Source: Gottfriedia acidiceleris (GTDB taxonomy: Bacteria; Bacillota; Bacilli; Bacillales; Bacillaceae_G). Taken from it: 64,000 nucleotides of DNA. Shown here one piece after another: positions 19,569 to 27,841 of this stretch (positions within the stretch are counted from its first letter, which is position 1; every line of letters begins with the position of its first letter). The notes beneath the pieces were generated by a model that was not told the origin of the DNA, searched no databases, and was given only the letters and a program-made list of their open reading frames with translations. Made by a program: the position numbers and the translations under genes. Location of the stretch: assembly GCF_004138285.1 (NCBI RefSeq), contig NZ_SCFN01000005.1, positions 558,001-622,000 of the forward strand. Reading direction: 5' to 3'.

Positions 19569-20501
19569 ATGAATTTAGAACAAATGGAGCATATTGTCAC
19601 TGTCGCAAATGAAATGTCTATTACTAAGGCTGCAGACAAACTATTTATATCAACTTCAGGATTGAGTCAATCTATTACTCAACTAGAAAATAAGCTTGAT
19701 ATTAAAATTTTTAACCGATCAAAAAAAAGCATTACGCCAACTTTTGAAGGTAAAATAGTTATTTCGGCTGCAAATTCTATAATAAATGCCATAAATGAAA
19801 TGAATAAAGAGATTAACAAAAATAAGAATGAAAAGCATTTAAAAATTACTACAACTATTGGTTTATTTTACATACTTCAAGAGATAATTCTGAAATATAA
19901 TTTAGTAAATAAAGATATTTCTTTTAACTTAGTTGAACAAGATGATGTATCAGATATATTAAATAGTTTCATGAAGGAAGATTACGACTTTGCAATTTTA
20001 TCAGCTTCGATCGATACGCTAAAAAAGCTAAAAAATATTGCCTATCAACATATTTATACAGCTCATTTTTGTATTGGTGCTGGAGTAAAATCACCATTAT
20101 ATTCTTATGATTATGTAACGCCAAACGATTTAAAAGATGAGACTATTTTATGGTATAACCTTAAGGATTATAAAGTAACTACAAAAATGCTAAACATTAA
20201 TATTCCGAATAAAAAGATAATACGTACTAATAGAAGGGGAATACTATTAGAGCTGGTAAAAGAAAGTGATGCAATATTAATAATTCCAAATATTGCAGCT
20301 TTGCATTTTGATTTGGTAATAAATGAAGAGATTAAAATCATACCAATTAAGGAAAATGATAAATTTTTTGAACTAAATTTTTGGCTTATCTATTTCAAAA
20401 CAAAAGGGTTAACGAAAGTAGCTACAGAATTTATTAATGATTTTTTAGACTACAAAGATCAATATATAGGAAGTAAACAAGGAAAAAAATACAAAGAATA
20501 A
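19569..20501 (+). CDS. LysR-type transcriptional regulator, first of three tandem copies
   Basis: The N-terminal winged helix-turn-helix (1-60) is a clear LysR domain: MNLEQMEHIVTVANEMSITK, with SGLSQSITQLE as recognition helix. The rest is a divergent effector-binding domain of about 220 residues. I chose the ATG at 19569 because GCGGAGG lies just before it; a TTG at 19554 would include the ribosome site in the coding region. The very high lysine, asparagine and isoleucine content fits the low GC. Its ligand and targets are unknown. Two close paralogues follow on the same strand, so it arose by tandem duplication. Placement inside the protease cluster suggests, but does not show, control of those genes. 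Confidence 0.9.
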   Translation: MNLEQMEHIVTVANEMSITKAADKLFISTSGLSQSITQLENKLDIKIFNRSKKSITPTFEGKIVISAANSIINAINEMNKEINKNKNEKHLKITTTIGLFYILQEIILKYNLVNKDISFNLVEQDDVSDILNSFMKEDYDFAILSASIDTLKKLKNIAYQHIYTAHFCIGAGVKSPLYSYDYVTPNDLKDETILWYNLKDYKVTTKMLNINIPNKKIIRTNRRGILLELVKESDAILIIPNIAALHFDLVINEEIKIIPIKENDKFFELNFWLIYFKTKGLTKVATEFINDFLDYKDQYIGSKQGKKYKE

Positions 20502-20567
20502 AAGGACGTTAACTAAAATTTTTAGTTTTCTTGTTACGACTAAAATAAATTCCGGGGATGAGGGAAT

Positions 20568-21491
20568 ATGAATTTTGAACAAATGGAACATATTGTAATT
20601 GTCGCAGATGAAAGATCGATTACAAAAGCAGCAGATAGGCTACATATTTCTACTTCTGGCCTTAGTCAATCTATTACTAAATTAGAAAATGAACTAGGTA
20701 TTGAAATTTTTAATCGTTCAAAAAAGATAATTACTCCAACCTTTAATGGTGAAAAAGTTATTTCAACAGCTACTTTTATAATAAATACTATAAAAGATAT
20801 GAATAATGAGATTGATAAATATAAAAGTAAGAATGTAAATGATTTGAAAATTCTTACTTCTACTGGTTTAGATTATCTACTTGAGGAAACAATCATAACC
20901 TATAAATTAAAAAATAAAGACATTAATTTTGACATCACTAAGAAGGACGTTAAGGAAATAATTAAAAATTTTTTAGAAAATAATTATGACTTTGCATTTT
21001 TATATACTTCTTTAGAAAGTTTAATTAATCTGAAAAATATAGGCTATAAACATATTCATAGATCTCCTTTATGTGTTGGTGTTGGGAAAAAATCGCCTTT
21101 TTATTCACTTGAGTATATAAATCCATCTGACCTGAAAAATTCTAAAATATTATGGTATAAACGCTCAAATTTTAATTTAATTTCAAAATTGTTTAACCTA
21201 ACGCCAGATCAAATGTTTATAAATGCAAATAATGGAAGTTTACTTTTAGAGATGGCAAAAGAGAGTGATGCAATTTTTTTTGCGCCGGAGATTGTGTTTA
21301 TAAATTTTGATGTAGTAATAAATGGAGATATAAAATTGATTCCAATTAAAGAAAATAATCAATTTTTCAATATAGATTTTTGGCTTATTTATTTTGAAAA
21401 TAAAGGTTTGTCTAATTTAGCCGAAGATTTAATTGAAAATTTTTTAGAGTATTTAGATAACGTTGTTAAGAGAAAAGATAATATTAATTGA
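20568..21491 (+). CDS. LysR-type transcriptional regulator, second tandem copy
   Basis: This 307-residue protein has the same N-terminal LysR helix-turn-helix (MNFEQMEHIVIVADERSITK, SGLSQSITKLE) and a divergent effector domain that keeps the family-specific ends of its neighbours, such as ESDAIFFAPEI and FWLIYFENKGLSNLAEDLIE. A GAGGGA ribosome site precedes the ATG. It starts 66 bases after the first copy and may be co-transcribed with it. The ligand is unknown. Confidence 0.9.
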   Translation: MNFEQMEHIVIVADERSITKAADRLHISTSGLSQSITKLENELGIEIFNRSKKIITPTFNGEKVISTATFIINTIKDMNNEIDKYKSKNVNDLKILTSTGLDYLLEETIITYKLKNKDINFDITKKDVKEIIKNFLENNYDFAFLYTSLESLINLKNIGYKHIHRSPLCVGVGKKSPFYSLEYINPSDLKNSKILWYKRSNFNLISKLFNLTPDQMFINANNGSLLLEMAKESDAIFFAPEIVFINFDVVINGDIKLIPIKENNQFFNIDFWLIYFENKGLSNLAEDLIENFLEYLDNVVKRKDNIN

Positions 21492-21573
21492 GTGTTAACT
21501 TCTTTTTATTTGTTTTAAAAACTTATTTTTGATATTCTTATCATTTCTTAAAATTATTTGCGGAGGAAAATGT

Positions 21574-22477
21574 ATGAATTTTGATCAAATGGAGCATATA
21601 GTCACTGTCGCAAATGAAAAGTCGATTACAAAAGCAGCAGATAAATTATATATTTCTACATCAGGACTAAGTCAATCTATTACACAGTTAGAAATGGAAC
21701 TTGGAATTAAAATTTTTAATCGTTCAAAAAAGAATATTACTCCAACGTTTGAAGGAGAAATAGTTATATCAACCGCAAGTACTATTCTTAAAAATATAAA
21801 CGAAATGAATAATAAACTGAGCTATTATAAAAATGATAACGAATTACATTTAAAAATATACATAGCGCCCACCTTTTTTTATCCACTTCAAGAATTTATG
21901 GTAAAGTTTCACTTAGAAAAAAAAAAATCTAACTTTTGAATTAGTAGAAAAAAATCCTTTTAAGATTCTTGAGAATTTCAATAAGGAAAATTATGATTTT
22001 GCTCTCATTCCTGCAACTCTTGAGGATTTAAAAAAAGTACAAAATATTTCATTTAAACATATTTATAAAGGTCATATATGCATTGCTGTAGGGAAGAACT
22101 CGCCTTTTTATTCACGTGACTTTGTAACCCTAAAAGATATAAAAAATGGTAAATTTGTACTTTTAGAAACTGCTGATAAAAACCAGTTATTGAAGTTTAC
22201 TAAGATTAATCCTGAGCAAGTGATCATGAGTTCATCTAGGTCTAATATTCTTCTTAAATTAGTAAAACAGAGTGATGCAATTTTATATGTTCACGATTTT
22301 ACACTTAAGAATTTTCCAATGGTATTGAGTGGAGATTTGAAAATTATCCCATTGATGGATGATGAGAAATTATTTGAACTGGATTTTTGGATAATATATT
22401 TAGAATCAAAAGGTTTATCGAATTTGTCTAATGAGTTTCTTGAAGATTTTATAGAACATTTTAAAAAATATATTTAA
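21574..22477 (+). pseudogene. LysR-type regulator, third tandem copy, frameshifted in an A11 run
   Basis: The first 121 residues (ATG at 21574 after GCGGAGG) carry an intact LysR helix-turn-helix nearly identical to the two upstream copies. The frame breaks at a run of eleven A (21917-21927) and stops soon after. Removing one A, or adding two, continues into LTFELVEKNPFKILENF and a full effector domain ending DFIEHFKKYI at 22477. The restored length would be about 300 residues, as in its paralogues. Slippage on the A run in replication or transcription could switch the full protein on; a sequencing error is also possible. Confidence 0.88.
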
Positions 22478-22534
22478 TAAATGATCGTTTCTATTTGTCA
22501 AAGTCTACACCACATTTGGATTATTGATTATCGT

Positions 22535-22566
22535 ACAAAAAAACCCTTTGTATAAAAACAAAGGGG
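22535..22566 (-). terminator. Terminator of the minus-strand protease
   Basis: CCCTTTGT and ACAAAGGG form an 8-bp stem. On the minus strand it is followed by a T7 run, which suits the protease gene ending at 22644. The plus side lacks a T run. Confidence 0.75.
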
Positions 22567-22643
22567 AAAATGTTTCAATATCTTATATAAGAAATATTTT
22601 GATACACAGGAAACCAATCTAATGATTTTCTTTTCTTACTCCG

Positions 22644-25600
22644 TTATTGTAAGCCTAATTGCGTTAAAACATCATCTAAAGTTACACCTTTATAAGAAGT
22701 CTTAGCTTTAGGTGGATTTGGTACCGAACTATTTTGTGAACCAAAGTTTTTTACAACGTAATCCATATCCTTTTTGTCTACTACACCATCGAAGTTTAAA
22801 TCAGAACCTAATTGGTTCGTTCCCCAATTAGTTTGTATAGTTAATGCATCTAAAATATCAATAACGTTATCTTTATTTGTATCCCCAGCTTTTGTGTAAG
22901 GTATGCCAAATTGTAATCTTCTGCCCAGTTGTTCTCCTCGAACTTCATCTGATATTACTAATTGCTTATACACTGTAAAATGACCTGGAGCATCAATTTT
23001 TATTGTATAAGGTTTTGTATCAACATTCAGTGGTTGTGCAATATAATTTCCATTTTTATTTGCAAAGACACCATCCACAACATCTTTTCCATCATATGAA
23101 GTAACAGTTACTTTAGCACCAATTTTTTGCTGATCTAATTTGAAATTCGTCCCACCAGTTGCAGGATCAATCGCTCCTTCTAATTTCATTTGACTCTCAA
23201 ATCGAGAATAAGTTTTCTTTAAATACATTCGTTCCATATAACTGTACACTTTATTTGTTACTACATTTGATTGATCAGTCATCGATGCAGTAAATTCCAT
23301 TCCATACCAGTATGCTGGGAAATCGGTCAAATATTCTTTAGCAGTTACTAAGTCGAAATTGACTAATTTCATATCTTCTGGTAAAGGTGTATTACCTGAA
23401 TAATTAAACGTAATTGTATAATTTGTCAGGTATTGTGTAGTTTCTGATGTAACAGATACTTGTGCATCACCATATTGCTTTGCGGCATCACTTACAACGA
23501 CATTTTTTATCGTTCCTAAGTCTCTATTATCTTCCCTTAAGATCGGAACTATAATCTTCGCGGTTTTTAAATTTTTCATATTATTTGAGCGAAGAGAATA
23601 ATTAATTGTATCTCCAGTCGAAGCTGTTTGTTTATTTGCTTTTAAGTAATAGTATGGATAAGTTTCAGGAACAAATACTGGTTTTAAATATGCTTGAGCA
23701 TTTGATGTAAAGTTACTTGCAGCATCATTTGCATAAAACGATGTATTATAAGGTACTATACCTTTTAGTACTTGTATTTGATCTGTGTAGTTTCCATTTT
23801 TATCTGTGTTTTTTGGAGGATATGGATTGCCCTTATAGTTATATACACGAACTTGATTACTAGACTGATCAATTGGAATTCCTGCTTTATTTGCATCTGC
23901 TACTTCTGGATCATAAACATTGATATTAAAGTCATACAAAAATTGTCCTTTTGAATCAAATTGACTGTCTTTATACTCAATAACTTTTTGATCTAATGAA
24001 TCAAAGCTTGAAGTCATCGTTGGTTGGCCTTTTTCATAAATGAAATCAGCTGATTTAGAGAATGTCTTACCTTGATCATTTGTACCAATTATTCTTAATT
24101 TATAGTGTCCTGTTTTCGCTAATACAGGAAAATCACTAATAGGATTTTTTGAATCACCAGTGAATGGGTAATAATACCCTTGAAAACCAGTTGGTACTCC
24201 AGTAACTACATTTTCAGGTAAACCACGCGTATCAAATGATGCAAGCAAACCAACATCTTCACCTGTGTCTGCATTTTGGACTACGAAATCGATCGTTCTC
24301 ATATGAGATTTTAATGATGTTGTAAATTGCATTACTGAACGTGCAACATCTGGTACAGAATTATCACCTGAATACATAGGGTTAATGATTGTAAGTGTAT
24401 CAATACCTTCATTTACTACTCGACCACCAAATGGAATTTGGTAAATTTCATTTGGATTCGCTTCATTTGTAAAGGTGATATATCCTTCATATGTTCCTTT
24501 TTCAGCTGATTTTGGAATGTTCAAGTTGAATTTAATTTCTTTCTGGCTTTTTCCATTTAATTTAACTGAAGTTGGACCTGTTAATGAAACGTTATTTAAT
24601 GCTGCGTCCTTTGAGCCTCTTAATCCTGTTTGGAATTCTACATTTACATTAAATATTTTCTCTTCTTCACTTCTATTTTTTAACGTAACCATTCGATCAT
24701 CAGAAATATCTTGATCATCAAACCCGTATGAACCAAAGCTCATTCCACCTGTTAATTCTTTAATCGTTTTTACTTTACCTTTTTCATTTTGTGTCGGAGT
24801 TTTATCAACCACCTGCAATTCAACATTTGAGTTAATTGCTTCGTACGCATCTACTCGTCCGCTTCCGATTTCAAAGACGCTGTAAGCTTTTGATAATGGA
24901 TCAGCCGTATTCATTAAGATTGATTTAATATCAGCTGGTTGTAAATTCTTGTTTGATTGTAATAATAATGCTGAAACACCTGCTACAAAAGGTGTTGCCA
25001 TCGATGTTCCTGATAAGCGTTGGTATGCGTATTGATAGTCATCCAAATGAGTTCCATCTACATTTTTATTGTTAATGTAAAAAGGTACAGTCGACATAAT
25101 TGCAACGCCTGGGGCAGTAACTTCTGGTTTAATATCATAGTTTACACGTGAAGGACCTCTTGAACTGAACGCAGCTAATTCATCACTAGTTGAATGGATT
25201 ATTGAATAGTCCCCAAACGAGAAGTTTGCATTACCTGCTTGAAGCGCTGCTAAAATTTGTTTTCCATCACTGTTTGATATTGTAAATGATGGAATTGCAT
25301 CGACTGATTCACCTAAAAATGCATTAATGGGCCCTTCAGCTTGGTTTAGCTCATCGTTATACATAATGACTCCAACTGCGCCTCTCGTTTTTACATTTTT
25401 AATTTTATCAATTAATGCATTCGTTCCACGTTTAATTAATGCAATATTTCCATTTAGGTCCTTGCCGTTAAAATCAGCTGTTGTTCTAGCTAGACCTACA
25501 TCTACTAATTTGAATGTTTTTCCTCTAAATTGAGTTAAATCATCCGAGTAATTTCTTGCTAACTGTCTTAACGTGTAATTAACACCATTTTGCACCCCTG

Positions 25601-26843
25601 CATATTGATAAGCATCAAGTGAAATTGATGATGCACCAACTGTTAGAGCTAATGCAGCAGCACCTGGTGAACCTAGTGTATACATTTGATCTCCGGAATT
25701 ACCCGCAGCAACAACTGTTGTCACACCACTTAAAACGGCATTGTTTATAGCAATTGATGTCGCAAATAGTGGATCATTTAACGAGGCACCTAATGATAGA
25801 TTAAGAACATCCATACCATCCATCACTGCTCGATCTATCCCAGCGATGATCGAATCAGTTGTTCCGCCTCCATATGGACCTAAAACACGGTAAGAGTAAA
25901 GATCCGCTTCTGGTGCTGCACCAAGCATTTTATACTCGCTATTCGCGGCACCACGACCACCGATAATACCAGCCACATGTGTACCATGTTCTGTATAATA
26001 AGTAGTTCCACTACTAGTATTAGTTTCTGGTTGTCCTGATTTCTTCCAATCAGCATAGGTTGTTTCCATTGGATCATTATCATTGTCGACGAAATCATAC
26101 CCGCCTTTATAAGCATCCTTTAAATCTGGATGATTATAATCCATACCCGTATCCAAAATACCTACTTTAATGCCTTTACCTGTGAATCCTTCTGCATGTA
26201 AGCGATCTAAACCATCATAAGGCGTGTAGTTTCCAACTTTTGCTTCATCAGCTTTTAATTTTTCGTTATCATCTGCAGTTGGTGGTTCAACTGAAATAGT
26301 TTCATTGCTCCAAACTGTTTTAACTACTTTTGATTTTAATAGATTTTTTATTTGATTAGCAGGTAGGCTCATAGAAACACCGTTAAATGCATTTTTATAT
26401 GAACGAGTAATTTTGTAATCTACCTTCTTATTATTGTCATCAATTAATAGTTGATCTACATCTTGATTAAATGTTTGATGATCTTGATCAATTAAGTTTA
26501 TTGCATCTGTTTCAGATAAGTTTTCTCCGTTCATACTCGCTACTATTTTTGCAACTTTCGAAGGCTTATTTACAAACTCAATAATAACAGAAGTCTGTTC
26601 TGGAGAATTAAGATTTGTATCAGAAGAGATTTGTAAACCTGATGTTTCATTTAAATTCATTTGATTCAAAGCAGCTCGCTGTTCCTGTGTTAAATTAGCA
26701 AGCAAAGTTTCCGTACTAGTAGAACTAGCAGCTTTTGAAACATTCGTTTCATGTCCAATAGAACCTAAAATAAAACTGGTTGAAAGAGTAAATACTGCCA
26801 AGCTTTTAATAATTTTACGATTATTTTTTGCCTTTTTCCTCAT
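22644..26843 (-). CDS. Secreted Vpr-like subtilisin family (S8) protease (1399 aa)
   Basis: This secreted serine endopeptidase has a positively charged signal peptide (about 1-38), an I9-like propeptide (about 85-185) and an S8 domain with Asp231 (VGILDTG), His286 (HGTHVAG), Asn382 (AAGNSG) and Ser614 (SGTSMATPFVAG). A PA domain (about 435-550) is inserted before the Ser, as in Vpr. Downstream are Fn3-like and beta-rich regions and a C-terminal dockerin-like EF-hand pair (GDTNKDNVIDILDA and DLNFDGVVDKKD, about 1320-1375). It lacks the InlB, HID and Ig repeats of its neighbours, so it is closer to the minimal family layout. AGGAGGAAG precedes the start. It is divergent from the second giant protease across a 1-kb control region. 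Confidence 0.94.
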   Translation of the reverse strand: MRKKAKNNRKIIKSLAVFTLSTSFILGSIGHETNVSKAASSTSTETLLANLTQEQRAALNQMNLNETSGLQISSDTNLNSPEQTSVIIEFVNKPSKVAKIVASMNGENLSETDAINLIDQDHQTFNQDVDQLLIDDNNKKVDYKITRSYKNAFNGVSMSLPANQIKNLLKSKVVKTVWSNETISVEPPTADDNEKLKADEAKVGNYTPYDGLDRLHAEGFTGKGIKVGILDTGMDYNHPDLKDAYKGGYDFVDNDNDPMETTYADWKKSGQPETNTSSGTTYYTEHGTHVAGIIGGRGAANSEYKMLGAAPEADLYSYRVLGPYGGGTTDSIIAGIDRAVMDGMDVLNLSLGASLNDPLFATSIAINNAVLSGVTTVVAAGNSGDQMYTLGSPGAAALALTVGASSISLDAYQYAGVQNGVNYTLRQLARNYSDDLTQFRGKTFKLVDVGLARTTADFNGKDLNGNIALIKRGTNALIDKIKNVKTRGAVGVIMYNDELNQAEGPINAFLGESVDAIPSFTISNSDGKQILAALQAGNANFSFGDYSIIHSTSDELAAFSSRGPSRVNYDIKPEVTAPGVAIMSTVPFYINNKNVDGTHLDDYQYAYQRLSGTSMATPFVAGVSALLLQSNKNLQPADIKSILMNTADPLSKAYSVFEIGSGRVDAYEAINSNVELQVVDKTPTQNEKGKVKTIKELTGGMSFGSYGFDDQDISDDRMVTLKNRSEEEKIFNVNVEFQTGLRGSKDAALNNVSLTGPTSVKLNGKSQKEIKFNLNIPKSAEKGTYEGYITFTNEANPNEIYQIPFGGRVVNEGIDTLTIINPMYSGDNSVPDVARSVMQFTTSLKSHMRTIDFVVQNADTGEDVGLLASFDTRGLPENVVTGVPTGFQGYYYPFTGDSKNPISDFPVLAKTGHYKLRIIGTNDQGKTFSKSADFIYEKGQPTMTSSFDSLDQKVIEYKDSQFDSKGQFLYDFNINVYDPEVADANKAGIPIDQSSNQVRVYNYKGNPYPPKNTDKNGNYTDQIQVLKGIVPYNTSFYANDAASNFTSNAQAYLKPVFVPETYPYYYLKANKQTASTGDTINYSLRSNNMKNLKTAKIIVPILREDNRDLGTIKNVVVSDAAKQYGDAQVSVTSETTQYLTNYTITFNYSGNTPLPEDMKLVNFDLVTAKEYLTDFPAYWYGMEFTASMTDQSNVVTNKVYSYMERMYLKKTYSRFESQMKLEGAIDPATGGTNFKLDQQKIGAKVTVTSYDGKDVVDGVFANKNGNYIAQPLNVDTKPYTIKIDAPGHFTVYKQLVISDEVRGEQLGRRLQFGIPYTKAGDTNKDNVIDILDALTIQTNWGTNQLGSDLNFDGVVDKKDMDYVVKNFGSQNSSVPNPPKAKTSYKGVTLDDVLTQLGLQ

Positions 26844-26997
26844 TTTCTTCCTCCTATGATTCTTTAATACATAATTAAGTGTTAATGAAATACATTACGA
26901 AATTGGTTAATAAAATACTATCTATTTCAATCTAAGATGAGCATTCACTACAATTATTTATGAAATTCCAATTATTGTGAATAATTAGAATTTTGTA

Positions 26998-27008
26998 AAT
27001 TGGGGAAT
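26998..27008 (-). promoter_or_regulatory. ATTCCCCAATT box of the minus-strand protease
   Basis: Read on the minus strand this is ATTCCCCAATT, about 157 bases before the protease start codon. It matches the core of the boxes at 9309, 9483, 27523 and 27715, although the surrounding sequence is otherwise unrelated, which favours a binding site over simple duplication. Confidence 0.5.
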
Positions 27009-27341
27009 CTTCAGTCGAGTTATGATTAAAAAGAGGTATTATATCGTTAATAATTCTTGGATTATTGTCGATTTTTTACTTTATTTGAAGAAATAACAAT
27101 TATAAATAAAATAATTCATCTAAAAATGCCGTATTTTATCGATTGTTGACGATATGATTGTTAATAAATTTGGGATATATCGTTACAAATTTTTTGATTT
27201 CTCAAGTAATTTTTAACACGTTCTGTTTTTCATTTTGTTTTTTCGTTAAGGTGTAATAATTGGACAACTTCTCTATTAGACTTTTATTGTCTTAGATTTT
27301 CATTGATTAGAAGACTTCTATAAAATTACGTACATCCTAAG

Positions 27342-27358
27342 GTTTCAAGCCTTGAAAC
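27342..27358. promoter_or_regulatory. Perfect 17-base palindrome
   Basis: GTTTCAAG and CTTGAAAC are separated by a single C. Perfect symmetry of this length in a non-coding control region suggests an operator for a dimeric regulator. The factor is unknown. Confidence 0.4.
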
Positions 27359-27522
27359 TGAATGGTGAATAGGAGATTCTTGTCACTGTTTATCAAAATA
27401 CTCTTTTTCTAATCAAGCCAAAAGGCAATATCTAATCTTCACCATCTCATATGTAAAGATTCTGTAAAAGAAATATCAGGGAAATTTATATAAGTTTATG
27501 AAATTTTCAAAAAATATAATAA

Positions 27523-27536
27523 AATTCCCCAATTTT
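27523..27536 (+). promoter_or_regulatory. Distal ATTCCCCAAT box of giant protease 2
   Basis: AATTCCCCAATTTT is identical to the box at 9309-9322 and lies about 310 bases before the start codon. Confidence 0.5.
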
Positions 27537-27714
27537 AACAAGTTTAGTCTTAGGATTAAGAATCTACAAAATTATTTAATGTTTAAGGTATTTAGAACAG
27601 AAAGTAATTGAAGAAACGACATATTTTAGCAAGAAATTATTAAGTAGCTATTCTTGATATTAAAACCAGCTTGTTTTAGGCATTAAAAATAGGTAGTTTT
27701 CTTCGACAACCACT

Positions 27715-27742
27715 GACACAAAGTTGCAAATTCCCCAATACG
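27715..27742 (+). promoter_or_regulatory. Proximal conserved box of giant protease 2
   Basis: These 28 bases are identical to 9483-9510, while the bases around them have diverged, so the block appears to be under constraint. It contains ATTCCCCAAT and lies about 100-127 bases before the start. Confidence 0.55.
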
Positions 27743-27841
27743 AAGAAGTTTTTAGTAATGTATTATTGCACTGTAGATTAATCTATTTTCTAAATATTTT
27801 TAATAGTTAATCGATGAATATCTAATGGTGGGGGGAAAAAC

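Larger units (their letters stand above)
26844..27841. other. 1-kb divergent control region between two proteases
   Basis: No gene is visible on either strand. It contains three ATTCCCCAAT boxes, one serving the minus-strand gene, and a perfect 17-base palindrome at 27342-27358. About 360 bases at the right end are homologous to the region before giant protease 1. The unusual length leaves room for several regulators or an unlisted small RNA. Confidence 0.6.
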
